NCBI GenBank assembly: GCA_949317995.1
Contig: OX439038.1
Span: 69,202,659-69,266,658 of the forward strand
Length of the DNA stretch: 64,000 bases
From: Acholoe squamosa
Taxonomy: Eukaryota > Annelida > Polychaeta > Phyllodocida > Polynoidae
Direction of reading: 5' to 3'
The notes beneath the pieces were generated by a model, which saw only the letters and a list, made by a program, of their open reading frames with translations, ran no database searches and was not told the origin of the DNA. Each line of letters starts with the position of its first letter. Positions within the stretch are counted from its first letter, which is position 1. Below, piece after piece: positions 38,195-51,449 of the stretch. The translations under genes were made by a program, and so were the position numbers.

Positions 38195-39719
38195 TCAGCC
38201 GACTTCTTGAAGGCTGATATATTGAGATATGACTGTAGCAGCATTCTTAGTAAGATCATTGCGAATTTCGGCAAATTTAAACAACCTATGATTCACTTTG
38301 CGAATCAGGTCATTCAGAACAGGTTCTAGAGATGGAGATTCATCAATCTTAACTCCAAGGTAGGGATATGACTTTACACGTTCAAGTACATCACCATTTA
38401 TGTGTATAGGTCTTTCTAACACCACTTTCATTTTCTCTCAGCAATAAACTTGGTTTTACTGGTATTTACAGTAAGCTGGACTTTATTGCAATTTGTCACA
38501 ATTATTTCTTGATCTGATTGAAGCCTAGAGACCGCTAATTGCGGATCTTTGTTGCTGCAAAAGAATACTAGGTCATCAGCATATAATAGACGTCTACAAA
38601 AGGTTACATTGCTTGCCATTTGATCTATATAGTAAATGAAGAGCAGCGGGCCAAGTACGGAGCCCTGAGGGACTCTGTACCCAACCTTTGCAAATGAGGA
38701 TTCAGTCTCCAAAACGGATTTTCTGAAACCTGTTGTCTAAATAGCTTTTGACCGAATCAAAACTACATTTTCGTAGGCGTAGGTCTTTAAGTTTGTGCAG
38801 CAGATAAGTATGGTTTACGGAGTCAAATGCCTTCTTCAGGTCTACATAGCATATTGCTGTGATTTCACCATTATCCCTGTTGGTGTATAGGTTGGAGACT
38901 AGCTCAAAAATTGCATCTCCAGTGCCTCTGTTCCGTCTATATCCAAACTGTGATTCGGAGAGTTTATGTAGCTCATCCATTCTATCCAGGAGATGTGAAT
39001 ACATTAGTTTCTCGGCTATTTTGCTAACTACCCGGTACTGGCAATAGTGAAATTGGTGCCAGTTACCAACATCCTTCAAATCACCTCCTTTCGGAATAGG
39101 TGTCACTCTAGCATATTTCCATTCATCAGGAAAAATACCTTGTGAGAAGGACTCATTTAGCAATTTGGTTAGATGATCAACTGTTATTACTAAGAGTTCC
39201 TTCAGGTGATTCATGAAGATCTTCGTCCTCAGGGTTAGGCTCATAATTTAGGTCTAGGTCAGCCAGTTGCTGTCCTTTTGAGGTTCAATTTTCAGATAGA
39301 GCCTGACCCACATTGGCGAAGAATTTATTCATGAACTCTACTGACTCTTCACTAGATTTAATGCTACCGTCAGACCCTCGAAGATTGGACAGCAGTGTTT
39401 CACCCTTTGGACTGAGTAATTCATTTACTACACGCAAATAGGCTTTGGGTTTCCAACATTTTTTTTCTAGGTTTGATTGGGTTTTCCCAGAATGTGCATA
39501 TTTGGATTTTTTTTAAATTTGACAGCGCACAATTTTTGCCCGAGTAGTATTCCCCTGTCCTTTTTCTTGAAGAACTCAGTCGTTAGGTTCTCCCATTGTC
39601 AATCAATTCGAGAATCTTGTTGGTCATCCATTCATGGCCCTTGTCTTTAAATTCTCGTTTTTCAATAGGACAAAAATTATCCAAATAATCAACCATACAT
39701 TCCTTTAGACATAACCACA
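38195..39719 (-). pseudogene. LINE relic: reverse transcriptase of a jockey/CR1-type non-LTR element
   Basis: Non-LTR reverse transcriptase read on the minus strand in three overlapping frames (39244-38702, 38712-38428, 38431-38195). RT blocks in order: FPDEWKYARVTPIPKGGD, LSESQFGYRRNRGTGDAIF, YVDLKKAFDSVNH, PQGSVLGPLLF, and the catalytic YADDLVFF near 38580. Then comes the thumb-like YPYLGVKI. A block upstream (39245-39719) also resembles the linker before RT. The sequence stops abruptly at about 38195, so the 3' end is lost. Frame changes make it non-functional. A MITE is inserted at its 5' side (39720). Confidence 0.85.
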
Positions 39720-39968
39720 TACTGTAATCTCTCGCGTATAAGGCGCAGCTTGCCTATAAGGCACACCCCCAACTCAGGGAGGTCTGTTATAAGGTATAAG
39801 GCGCACCTCTGAAGGCAGATTTTTGTTAGTTTAGTACTGTTCTATAGTAAAAAATACCCCCCTTATAAGGCGCACCCCAAACTCAAGGCAATTTACCTCC
39901 CACATATAAGACCCAGCAGCATTTTGTTTGGCCTATAAGACACGCCTTTTACGCGGGAGATTACGGTA
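39720..39968. mobile_element. MITE family A, copy 3
   Basis: Same structure as 2618-2868 and 8121-8369, bounded by TA. It separates the LINE relic from related upstream sequence, so it inserted after the LINE. Confidence 0.75.
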
Positions 39969-42799
39969 TTGTTTATGTTAGACTCAACCCAAATTCGGTC
40001 CCACTCCCATTGTTCAACCCATTCCTCGTGTGCAAGAGAAGTGAGGCATGGAATCAATACTGGTGCATTTGAGGCCGCCATTATGATGGCTGATGCACAT
40101 GGCAACACCATGTTATTGCTGAGTGACGACATAAAGCCACGCAATGGAGACATGTGAGGTGTGGTTCGTGTTGTAATGTTATAAGCATGTTGCATTTATA
40201 ACCAATTTAACAAAATGCATACACTTAATTAGATTAGGATTTAGTATTAAATTACTGATATCTACATAACATAAAAATTAAACTATTACTTAAGTTTATC
40301 ACTTTCTATCTGTATGCATGTGTTTATCTTATTTTTGCCAAAATTAGATTACAAGAGGATATGATCAATTTGAATGCATATGTTCAAAGACATGCGGTTA
40401 TTATGAATGTATAGAGTATTTTGACTACCTTAATTAAGGTTTTGCCATGTAATTAGGATGTTGATATTATATAAATGTTGTAATTTTTTTATGTATAGAT
40501 AGTAGAGTTACACACACATTAGAAATACTGATACAGACAGCCTAATTTTATGTAATGAAATCAGCATCTCATATGATAAATCCTGCGGGGTTTTTTAAAA
40601 TTGTTTTCAAATTGTATGATTATTGTTATGGTAAATTGATCTGTGTTGTTCAATTATATTTTGTCTTTGACGGATCTAGTGAATAACTCTGTGTGCTGGG
40701 CCCATGCAGTGGACAGTTTGGTTACATACGCTATAACCTTAATACTGGGACCAGCACCGCCAAAGACGAGACGTGCGAAGGCCAATCACCATTCGACAAA
40801 TCACAGACGTTGTGGCAGAGGTGCACACTCTAGATGTGCATGCTAGGAACCATGTGACGAGAACATTGCTTTTGAACGAGTCACCCATACCAGAATAGTG
40901 ATCAGGAAACATCACCCTATGAACTGTGGGTGGCGCCAAGCGCTTAGTCGAGTGGTAACCTGATGGCATACATAGGATGATTATCAATATTATATAAACA
41001 TTTATAGTTTATAACTTCAACACAGTGAATTTATATGTCATCTCCATTCAAGTCAACGTTTATTATATCTTAAACTATTAACAAACCTACATTTGGACTT
41101 TGTAGCATTTATAGCATTTAATGACACCATTGTCACGTGACCGAGTATCACTTTGATTTTAGGATATATTGACATTCCATTGGATAATGGACGCTGAGTT
41201 GGACAAGTCATCGACAGATTTTATAAATCATTTGGTCAGCTGTATGGACATATATCTGACATTTAATGATAGTCTAAGTGTATATTGCAGGTGCATAGTA
41301 GTGATTAATGAATCATTCAGAGTATTACATGTGGTTTACTACTTGGTTATTGGTCATTTCATGCCTTTTACTCTAGGTAAACTGGAAATTTTGAATTATC
41401 ACCATTTTGTTATCTTCGAGTTTCAGGCTTATATGTTTAATATTTTTAAGGCACATTGTTGACCCATGATTAAGACCTCGCTTTCTGAGGGACGTTTGAA
41501 TACCCAGATTTGATGAGTAGTCTAATACATTGTTGATTTTTAGATGTGAAGGGTTTTCACTGAGCAACCTTGGTTTCATAAGCTGTTTTGGGAATTTTCA
41601 AAATTTTTAAATTCTTGTCGACAATTAATTTAATTGCCGAGTTATATATACTGTATAAAATTTTGGCTTCTGACACCATTGTTGTTGTAGCTCAGTTAGA
41701 ACTCTGTGTTTGAGCATCACATTTGTGTATTTAAAACGATGTATAGTTATTCCAAATATATGGCTGGGACTCCATGCCATTGGAAGAGTAAAGGAAACAT
41801 CTTAAGGCCCATCTAATATTACATAAAGGCCAGGACTTCCGGAAAGTAACATTGCCAAACAGTTTTGAATGGGATTTCAAGTACTATAATAAGATCTATG
41901 AAGTTGATAATAACATTACTGTTTGAGTTTCGAAGTACAAAGTGCAAATTTTTCTGTGTCAGGGCACTGGCATAAACTTTAATTTGCAATTGTCAACTCG
42001 GTATATTTCCAACATCTGTGCATTCGTGAAAGAAGTTTATAGTTGTTGGGTTAGCCCATATCATTTGTACAACTTAGAGATTTTTGAGGATTTAATACAT
42101 AAATTTGGTGAACTCTTTGTTCATTTCATTTTCAAATATGGACTTGATGTGTACAGACATGTCATAAGACCAGAAAATCCTCTATGTCCAGATCTATAAG
42201 TTAATTATTATTAGAGTGGATGAGCACACTAGCTTACTAAGCCGTTGATTTCTTTTAAATTAGACCAATTTTCCAAATTGATTAAGCTGAAAAGCTAGTG
42301 ACCTCATTTCAACAACTCATTGTGTATTGACTTTTAGCATTTAACCTTTACGTGCCCAGATTAGCAAAAGTGTGCTCTTAAGCATGCATATGATAGATCC
42401 TTGATAAAAATACAAAGATTATTGATGAAATATTTTTTTCTGTGATTTTTTCCAAAGAATCCAATTATAATACATGTCTATTTTCAATTTCCATCAATAA
42501 AGCTTTCTATAAAATGTCAAAATAATGCTTTATGAATTGAAAATTTTACCAAAATCTTTAAAGAAAAATTCTGGGCACCTTCATCCAAATTAGCCCTTTC
42601 AAAATATTGTGCCATCATCATTCCCTTACTGCCTCATATAATACTCTCACCTATGCTTCATATTACATTTTCTGAAAGCTTTTGTACTGCCCTCTTTGCT
42701 ATCATTTGAATCAATACTTTAATTTGGACATTGTATAGGTAATAGCCTCTACTATATCAAGCTTGTTGAATAAATCAGCTTTCTTAAAGTAATTCTGGG
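39969..42799. other. AT-rich DNA with a decayed unknown ORF (about 41815-42199)
   Basis: A plus-strand frame from about 41815 to 42199 is open apart from one TGA (about 41923) and reads as a plausible protein of about 125 residues rich in Tyr, Phe and Ile, ending KYGLDVYRHVIRPENPLCPDL without its first residue. It is not recognised. A second frame at 41169-41462 is also open but featureless. The rest is AT-rich with no identified gene. Confidence 0.35.
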
Positions 42800-43011
42800 T
42801 ACAAAAGGGTTAAGTGTATTATAGAGGTAGACTGCCTGAGCACAATAATGGATGATTATGAGAGCCTGGCAGTTATGTTATGCATTCCTGGGGAAAAACA
42901 AATGTTGGTTGTATCCATTTACAGAAAACCAAATATAAACCGAATATAATGATAATCAAGAAACGAGACTTGCATTCTTGGTGATATAAATCTCAATATG
43001 AATGTGAAAAT
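42800..43011 (+). pseudogene. LINE endonuclease fragment, left of the El3 insertion
   Basis: Reads in broken frames as part of an apurinic-endonuclease-like domain: a stretch with YESLAVMLCIPGE and VVSIYRKPN, then LGDINLNMN, which matches the GDxN block. It stops at the El3 left LTR. The remainder of the domain resumes at 48968. Confidence 0.65.
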
Positions 43012-43653
43012 TGTCAATGGACTGTTCTGGGTATTATTCATTATTTTACACATTTATTAAATTCTTCGCCACACACGCTCAGGCCCTGCTCACAAGCTTA
43101 CAACTCACCCCCCCCCCCCAGTGTGTACAGTGAGCTACTCTTACATCATCCATACCAGGATGTTGTGAGAGCCGGACCCATTCCATTTCTGGGCACTGAC
43201 TCACTGGGAGTATCACAACATACCGACATATCTGTGGATGCTATTTCTAGGATGCAGGGAAATTTCACAATCTCCCTTCACCTTGATTGGTCCACATATA
43301 AATAGAATCATTACCAGGCATGACGACGTGTCAGATCTGACCAGATCCAACCAGACCTGACCAGATCTGACCTGCTCCTACCGGTACATTTTGTCATCCT
43401 GTGAGCTGCTCACCTGGGTATATAAGACCCTATGAGCAACTCCCAGGCATCTCTTATTCTACACACAACCTCCCTTGTATCTAGAACCTATGACAGGTTG
43501 AGCTACAAGCTTAGGGGCAGAGCCTGCATGCTGGCGAGTGTATCATTGTTACCACCTATATGTACACTCTGTCATCATGCAATAAACAAGGATCAAAGAA
43601 CTTCTCTGGATTCAGTGTTCATTACAACATCAACTTGTAACAGTCCGTTGACA
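43012..43653 (+). repeat. El3 5' LTR
   Basis: 642 bp with TATATAA at 43418-43425 and AATAAA at 43581-43586. It carries a C-run (43107-43121) and a cluster of AGATCTGACC-like 10-11 bp repeats at about 43335-43380. Confidence 0.9.
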
Positions 43654-43703
43654 CGATGGTGGAGAACTCCTCAGAATATCCCACTACATAACCTCTCATA
43701 GCC

Positions 43704-45944
43704 ATGAGTAATAGTGAGGCCACACCCCAGGAGCCAGTTTCTGAACGCACCTTTACATCACCTGGGCTAGACGCGCCCAACCCACCTGCAGCACACCATT
43801 TCCAGAGAGAAAATTCGTCACCTGACGCCCTAAAACTTGATCCAATTATACCAAGAGCCCTTCGACCACATACTAAAAAGACTGTGAGTACCGGCATTGA
43901 ACAATTTTCATCCACAATCGTAGATAATAATACTGGAGCACAAACCAGTATGCCAGTATCTCTTTCTGCACCAGGATTGGTTATGTCTTTACCTGGATAC
44001 TCACAAGCCGCCTCACCATGAATAAGGCTATCTGGTATAACAAGCCCCACATCTGAGACATCAGAACCAGGTACACCAGATCACCTACATCTGGATTCAC
44101 ACCTGGAGGAAAGACACTCGGATTTCCAGGCTACCCTAGAAAATATTGTACCTCCGACACCTGTAGAAGCCAATACAGCGCCTACCAGTAATACTTCAGT
44201 GCAGGCAGGCACCAGTTCAGTCACTACCGGCACCAGGGGTACTATCCAACAACCTTTAGTTTGGGAAAGCCCTGTGGTTGTGGAATCAGACTCTGACACT
44301 TCCCTAGATGCCGACTACTGGAGACAGAGGATTGGCTCAGCAATATCAAGGTGGAAAACAGCTTATGAAGAAGGTGTAGGAAGAACAAATCATCCCACCC
44401 CCAGTTTTCCCCCCAGGCAGCAAAAGGAAGAGGGCACTACTAGGTTCTCAGCTCACATCAACAGACTCTTAGAGCACAAGTGGCCTACCGCTAGCAGTGA
44501 TCACCCCAGAACTTACCACCACCCATCCACATCCAAGGAAGAGGAGGAGGATCTGTTCTTCCCCCAACCTGTGTACACTCCTAGAAGTCAACAGAGGACA
44601 AGGTCTGCAGACTCGCTTACCAGACCCCAGCCCAGACACAGGAGAAGGACACAGCCCAGCTCACCTCTCAGGAGGAGATCACCTACTGGATACAGACTTC
44701 TAAGAAGTGTGGACGGAGCTGCCAGCAGATCACACCTAGTAGCCACCACTCCTTTCTTCGATAGAGGAACCAGAGCACCCTATAACTCCCCTCAACTAAT
44801 TAGCTCAGGAGAAGACACAATAGTAACCTTCCCACACAGAGCCAATATCACAATGTCCACAGATCAGCCACCATGCTATAATCAGGATGACCTGAGGAGA
44901 AGTTTAGTCAGGGAATGCACCCAAGCTGTCAGTGACTCTTTTTCAGGTCAGTGTTCTATCTGCTGAAATCAAAAACAGCAAAACAACCTGCTTGCCAGAG
45001 TAAACCAGAGATTAGACAACATGGATTGCTGGAGGGAACGAATGGAGAGTGAGAATTCTCACAACTCTAGAAGGGCAGAAGAGGCCAACATGGATGTCCT
45101 CAGGAGGTCTGAAGAATTCACATATCAAATGACGGAGCAACTCGGCAGAAACATGGATGCTATGAAGACAGACATTTATAGGGCCATACAAAGCCAGTCA
45201 GCGACTACTGATACCACAGCAATCAAGCAGACCGCCTCCAGCACGGGACAACGCCCAAATCCCCTTGACCAGACACCGCCATACCCTACAGCACCAAGCT
45301 ACAGCGCAATCCAGGCCAATACATTGACTGGGATAGGGTATAGCCCACCAAGTGCCTTCCAGGACAGCTCCAGTGACTACAGTATCTGCCACGCCCACTT
45401 CACAAGCTGTGCAGTATCAAACGCCGAGGACTAGTGCAGCAAATTCACACCAGATGGCAGCAGGAGTAAACACTCAGCCGCTGAACCCGAGCCGAACCGC
45501 CTTAGGTCAGGTGTCAACAGTGTTTATACATCTCCAGCACAGGTGTCAAGTCATCTCAGCCAAACACAGCCACCTTATGCCCCAGGATATCCCCAGCTAG
45601 CGCACTCCACACCTGTGATGCCTAACTTAGGACAATCTGCCTTCAACCAACACACAAGGCCCTTAGGCATGGTGGATAATGATAAACTTACATCTGCTCA
45701 GTTGGGCTCATTCAACAAGCCTGACCCCTTCGACAAGGCCTCTCCATACAGATCTGCAGGGAAGTTCCTGACTGAATTCAAGTTCTTCATCAGAAATGTC
45801 CACCCCAAGAGGCCCGACCTACATGCCCCGTGTATGTATACCTTCCTCAAAGGTAGAGCAGCTCAGTGGTTCTGTTTTCAACCCTCTACAGATTGTACTA
45901 GCTACTTGTTTCATGTCAAGATCAGAATATGTCAATACACTTGA
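43704..45944 (+). pseudogene. El3 gag
   Basis: A single frame of about 747 codons beginning MSNSEATPQEP and interrupted by three stops (44019-44021, 44964-44966, 45432-45434). The N-terminal two thirds is Pro/Ser/Arg-rich and low in complexity. About 45021-45190 is helical and rich in Glu and Met. The C-terminal part is capsid-like: FLTEFKFFIRNVHPKRPD, then FLKGRAAQWF, a common gag signature. It stops just after this, with no zinc knuckle and no pol; the sequence passes almost directly into a purine tract and LTR-like DNA, consistent with a large internal deletion. Confidence 0.65.
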
Positions 45945-46015
45945 TGTGTCTTCCCTTTCCTTATAATTATTCTCCCCTTTAACCTCGTGCAGAGACGAGT
46001 GGGAATGTGGGGATA

Positions 46016-46610
46016 TGTCAAGGGACTATTCTATGTATTATAATTATTAACGCCATACTCTAACCAAGCTGACCAAGCTTTTCCCTGTAGAACCCAAGGT
46101 TACCTATTTTTAGCCTACCGGGCTGAGTGACTCACTCACTCCAGAGTGACTCACTCACCCCCTCCCTCTCCCAGTGGGAACCCTCAGGCTCCACCTGTGA
46201 ACCCCCACTGGAATGCATGACTCATACACTACCTCCAGGCCCACCTGTCCAAGTGACTCACCTTGGAGAGCAGCTCACCCCCCCAAATCCGGATCAGACT
46301 GGATCTAACCGGACTGGGGCCGAGCTACTCACCCCCAGACATGCCCTAATACGGAGGCATGAGTCACCCCGAGCAGCTCCTTTCCCCCTTTATAAGGTGG
46401 ACGGATCCTGCTCAGATCATCTTATTCTTCTCCAACCCGTAACTTACCAGCCTTTTTCGCCATCATGGTACAGCGCCAGCTTGGTACTGCCACCAATGCG
46501 TCCTTACATACAGGACCCCCGCCAAGCCAAAATGAATCAGTTGAGCTCCGTATAATGTGTTTATGAGTTAACCAAGTGCTATTAACCTTGTGTCTTTTTC
46601 TGTGTTAACA
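46016..46610 (+). repeat. Divergent LTR inside El3
   Basis: Starts TGTCAAGGGACTATTCTATG, similar to the El3 LTR start TGTCAATGGACTGTTCTGGG, and ends TGTGTTAACA. The 50 bp before it (CCTCGTGCAGAGACGAGT, GGAATGTGGGGAT) is also present before the El3 3' LTR, so it occupies a true post-polypurine position. A TATA-like TTATAAGG lies near 46391. It is probably an LTR of a related subfamily joined by recombination or nested insertion. Confidence 0.5.
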
Positions 46611-48323
46611 GTGGCCTGCTCGCGACCCATGACAGCGCTCTGAAGTTGATGAATTGTTTTCTCTTCCTATCGTTTTCTCAGCAGGCCCACCACCAAACGA
46701 GGCATCAGTCCCATCAGGACCAGAGGCAAAGCACACAGCAGAGGCATCAGTCCCATCAGGTCCAGAGGTGAAGCCAACAGCAGACCAGGCCCAATAGCAC
46801 CAACACAGCCCAGACACCTTGCCAGACTACCACTGTCGGGCACCATCATCACTGCATCCTGTAGGCCCAGGACCCCAATGCCCCCAGCATACAGGATGCA
46901 CACTAACAATTTCTGTACACCAATAAGAGGGCAGACATCATCAGCAGCCCTCTGCACACCATGCCACCACAGACCTGATAGTTTCGCCTGCCCCTGTTCC
47001 TACAGCAAAACGGTCCCCATCGATTGGAGGAACAGAGCAGCGTATTCCCCCCCAAGACAGCATGGAGGCCCATGCCAGTTCGCCGATTTTCTCTAGTTGA
47101 GCCCCCAACACCTACAGACTCAGACAGTGGAGATTCAGCTATTTCTGAGGCCGGGAACCTAGCCTCAGTAATGGAGGACTTTGCAGACCTCACTCTCTTG
47201 TCCTACACACCCAACAGGCAGAGGACTAAGAGAAGAGCTGAGGGTCGGTTCATGAAAACCAACATCAAACCGCATAGCAACCTACCACCAAATAGCTTCC
47301 ATGCTGGAAAGCATTTCAGAAACAATAAGTGAACATTTTTCACCATTGCAACAATAGACTTTGGACTTTGAATGAGTTTGTGGAGACACAACCTTCCTAT
47401 GACCTCCCATTCACCTACACAAGATAGATATTTTTGATTAAAGATTCACTCTATTTTCTGTAGACAAAGTCAACCTTTTCATACCTGTAAAAGATTGGCC
47501 AACTTTCATGGTCTTCTGGGTGATATTTATAATGTGACCTTTATAATGTCACCTCAGGTGCTATAAGATCAACCCCATTCGTACCTTTTTCAAGCTCAAT
47601 CATGTATTGTATTTATGAGTTTTAGTCAGTAGTATAAATAGTTCATATTTTCCCTTAAGTTCTTAAGTTTATATAGAGCAGGGCCAACAGTCACATCGAA
47701 TACTACCTTGACCCTGCCCTACATATGAATTTAAATTTTTTTTTACCAACAAGATCAACAGCCACTTCGAATACCACCTTGGTCAATTCTTTTTTACAAA
47801 AAAATACCTGGCTGAATATGTGCCCTTGGCAGCATGAAGCTGAATTTATCTTGGGAAACTCCCAACCTTGATTTGACTTCCTGATGCCAACTCCACAAAC
47901 TGTGTAATTTTCCTTTCTCTGTACATTATATTTGTAAATACTCCAGATACCTCAGCTTAGAAAGGATGTATTTTTATACTCCCATATCACTATATAGCTC
48001 ACGACAAGCTCAGGTACAAAAACAGTATTCACAACGTGCCAAAAATATTTGTACAGAATTTATTCTTGTAAAAATAAGTATTATAAGTTTTCTTTGATCC
48101 AACAAGGTATTGGTATGCTACCTGTACTTCCCATTTTACAGTTCCATAAAGGAACCCCTATGTATACTTATTTTGGTACGGTATTTTCATACCGGACACC
48201 TTTTTGTATTACGCGTCTTGTATGCATGATACCCAAAATTGTCAATGGACTTGGCAAAGCCTTTATTATTGATGATTTTCCTCCCTTAAACCTCGTGCAG
48301 AGACGAGTAGGAATGTGGGGATT
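46611..48323 (+). other. El3 3' internal region
   Basis: Pro/Thr/Ser-rich coding-like sequence (about 46670-47332), ending in a frame that reads PPTPTDSDSGDSAISEAGN and then a basic stop-proximal tail. It is followed by 1 kb of AT-rich non-coding DNA with a duplicated word CGAATAC(T/C)ACCTTG, and a purine-rich tract GGAATGTGGGGA at 48311-48321 just before the 3' LTR. The protein family was not recognised. Confidence 0.45.
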
Positions 48324-48963
48324 TGTCAATGGACTGTTCTGGGTATTATTCATTATTTTACACATTTATTAAATTCTTCGCCACACACGCTCAGGCCCTG
48401 CTCACAAGCTTACAACTCACCCCCCCCAGTGTGTACAGTGAGCTACTCTTACATCATCCATACCAGGATGTTGTGAGAGCCGGACCCATTCCATTTCTGG
48501 GCACTGACTCACTGGGAGTATCACAACATACCGACATACCTGTGGATGCTATTTCTAGGATGCAGGGAAATTTCACAATCTCCCTTCACCCTGATTGGTC
48601 CACATATAAATAGAATCATTACCAGGCATGACGACGTGTCAGATCTGACCAGATCCAACCAGACCTGACCAGATCTGACCTGCTCCTACCGGTACATTTC
48701 GTCATCCTGTGAGCTGCTCACCTGGGTATATAAGACCCTATGAGCGGCTCCCAGGCATCTCTTATTCTACACACAACCTCCCTTGTATCTAGAACCTATG
48801 ACAGGTTGAGCTACAAGCTACAAGGGGCAGAGCCTGCACCCTGGGGAGTGTATCATTGTAACCGCCTATATGTACACTCTGTCATCATGCAATAAACAAG
48901 GACCAAAGAACTTCTCTGGATTCAGTGTTCATTACAACATAAACTTGTAACGGTCCGTTGACA
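48324..48963 (+). repeat. El3 3' LTR
   Basis: 640 bp, TGTCAATGG to CGTTGACA, TATATAA at 48727-48733 and AATAAA at 48891-48896. It is followed by the AAAT duplication. Confidence 0.9.
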
Positions 48964-48967
48964 AAAT

Positions 48968-51290
48968 GACAATAATTGTGAAATTCTCAGGAATAAATGT
49001 AAAGATATTGGTCTTAAAATTCATATAAGTTGTGTAACTCGACCTTTCAGTGGTACATGCATCGACATAACAAATTGTCTTAATGGAACAAATAGTGGTA
49101 TCTTGCATGCACTCCTTTCGGATCAAAGTCCTGTTCAATGCTTGTAAAGGTAATCAGATCTATCAATACCAAGCTAGTACATATTATGGTAGAGACTATA
49201 GGGGTTTTAATGAGCAAAACTTTTTTGATTTTTTAAAACATCAAAGCTGGGATTCTTTTTACACACCTGGTGTAGACCCAGATTTATTGTGGGAAATGTT
49301 TATGATTCCTATTAAAGCATATTTGGATAAATATCACCCTTTTATTCATCGTAAAGTAAAGAAAACTAATAAAGACTGGATTGATGATGAGGTACTTGAT
49401 TTGGTATATGAGAGGGAATCTTGGTTACAATTATATAGGGTAAATAGATTTCCAGAGTACAAAGATGAGATTAAGAAATGTCGTAGGGAAATAAGTAATA
49501 AGATTAAGTATAATCAGGCATATGGTGTTATAAGGGAGCTGGATGAGTGTAAAGGTATTCCAAACACTTTCTGGAAAAAATATTAAGCTGTTATTCGATA
49601 AAGGTGGTGATGTCTACTATCCAGAAATGAAGCATCATGTGGATGAAGCCATTATCTCAAATGAATCTAGGGCAGACTCTGTTAATACATACTTTAGTAA
49701 TATAGGACATGATTTACACAAGGTGGTACAGCCAAAATGGCAAATTAACAAATGGGAGGTCCATTTATACCATTAAAGAAATAAACAAAAATAAATCTTC
49801 TGGTATAGAGGGAGTTAGGGGAGATATAATGATAGCTGCCTTATTGTGTATAGTGGAGCGATTTACACACATATGTCAGGTCAGTTTTGATACTGATGTC
49901 TTTCCAATTGAATGGGCACATGCACTTATTAAACCATTGGCAAAAGATGGTGATTTATCTTATGTAAAAATCTGGAGGCCTATTTCTCTGCTACCTACTC
50001 CTTCTAAAGTGATACAAAAATTGGTTTATAGTAGACTAAGTGAGTGTATGCAACACATAGGTAATTTCAGTGACTTACAATATGGTTATAGAAAAGGCAA
50101 GGGCACAGGAGAAGCGAACTTTGATCTGGTAAATGAATTGTTTACTGCAAGAAATAATGGCCTAATATGTGGAGCCCCTTTGTAGATTTTACAAAGGCAT
50201 TTGATAGTGTTATACATAATATATTATTAAAAAAGTTAAGATAACTTGGTTTTGTGGTAAATAATTGTAATTGGTTTAGAAGTTATTTGGCAAACAGACA
50301 ACAAAGAACTACTTTTGCGAATAATCTTTCGGATCCTCTACCAGTTAAATATGGCGTACCACAGGGGTCTGTTTTAGGGACCCTGCTTTTTGTTTTATAT
50401 GTTAATGATGTTACTAAGACTTTAAGAGAAGCTAATATTAAACTTTATGCAGATGATATTGTTATATACTATGCTGCAAAAAATTGTAATGATGTTAATG
50501 ATGTGCTCTACAGGGACATTGAGTTATTCAAAGTGTGGATAAATGCAAATAGACGTTAATGCACGTAAAACTGAGTTTATGTGGTTTTGTAGTAAACAGA
50601 AGATCAAACATTGTCAACCTACTACTACTATCATTTTTAATGGTGTTCAGGTCAAAACTGTGTCAACGTTTCCTTATTTAGGGGTAACACTAGACAGTTC
50701 TTTAACATTTGATAAACAGATTAAGATTCTTAAGAGAAATGTCTGTAATAAATTGTTTAGATTTGCAAAGATTAGGAAGTATCTTACCAGGGATTATAGT
50801 ATTCAGGTATATAAGACAACTGTAGGGCCTATTATAGAGTACTGTTGTTTTATAAGTACAAGTTGTAATGAAGAAAGCTTGAAACAGTTACAAAGATTGC
50901 AAAATAGACCATTAAGAATTTGCCTTAAATGTAATATTCGTAAATATCATGTTGCTGAATTACATAAGATTTGTGATATAGAGACCCTTGAGCAAAGGTT
51001 TTATATGTTACTATTGTCTATGATGTATAAGAGAACAAAGTTTATAGAACACAATTAGACAGGTCACAATACCAGAGCCAGTACAAAGATTGTATTTCCT
51101 CTACCAAGGACTGTAAGCAGGCATTTCAAACGTTCGCCATATTATAGAGACACCGTCTTATGGAATTTACTGCCTGAGGAGGTACAAAAGGCAACCACAA
51201 AAGTTAAATTTAAGGAATGTATAAAGAAAACTAATATCAGGGGATTGCTAAGGAAAGGTTTTAATTGACATGGAAATAAGGCTGGTTTTG
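48968..51290 (+). pseudogene. LINE relic: end of endonuclease, reverse transcriptase and C-terminal region
   Basis: Continues the LINE split by El3. First the endonuclease end (FSGTCID, LLSDQSPV at about 49030-49135). Then a linker (49140-49586) and RT blocks: KNKSSGIEGV, FPIEWAHALIKPLAKDGD, WRPISLLPTPSKV, LQYGYRKGKGTGEANF, a degraded FVDFTKAFDSV near 50185, GVPQGSVLGTLLF and the catalytic YADDIVIYY near 50450. The thumb-like FPYLGVTLDSS and a C-terminal region (to about 51268, ending LRKGFN) follow. Several frame changes and stops. Ends close to a TGTGTA microsatellite (51345-51400), typical of a LINE tail. It is a different subfamily from the relic at 38195. Confidence 0.85.
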
Positions 51291-51449
51291 ATGATGAGCC
51301 AACCTATCTCCTGTTGCCTACCTGCTGCCTTATGTCTTATGAATATGTGTGTGTGTATGGATATGAGTGTGTATGTCTGTGTGTATCTGTGTGAGTAGTA
51401 TATAATGTATCAGAACAGGACTATAACTAATCTAAGGATATTACTCACT

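Larger units (their letters stand above)
43012..48963 (+). mobile_element. El3: 5.95 kb gag-only LTR retrotransposon inserted in a LINE
   Basis: Long terminal repeats of 642 and 640 bp, starting TGTCAATGG and ending CGTTGACA, are flanked by AAAT (43008-43011 and 48964-48967). The interior has one gag-like frame and no protease, RT or integrase, so it is non-autonomous, like the TR-GAG class. A second, divergent LTR lies inside (46016-46610). The paired LTRs differ at about a dozen sites by eye, so it is younger than El1. Confidence 0.88.

Noticed and set aside
48049..48372. 107-codon hydrophobic frame near the El3 3' LTR
   Set aside because: It runs across the polypurine tract into the LTR and has no counterpart in the 5' LTR context.
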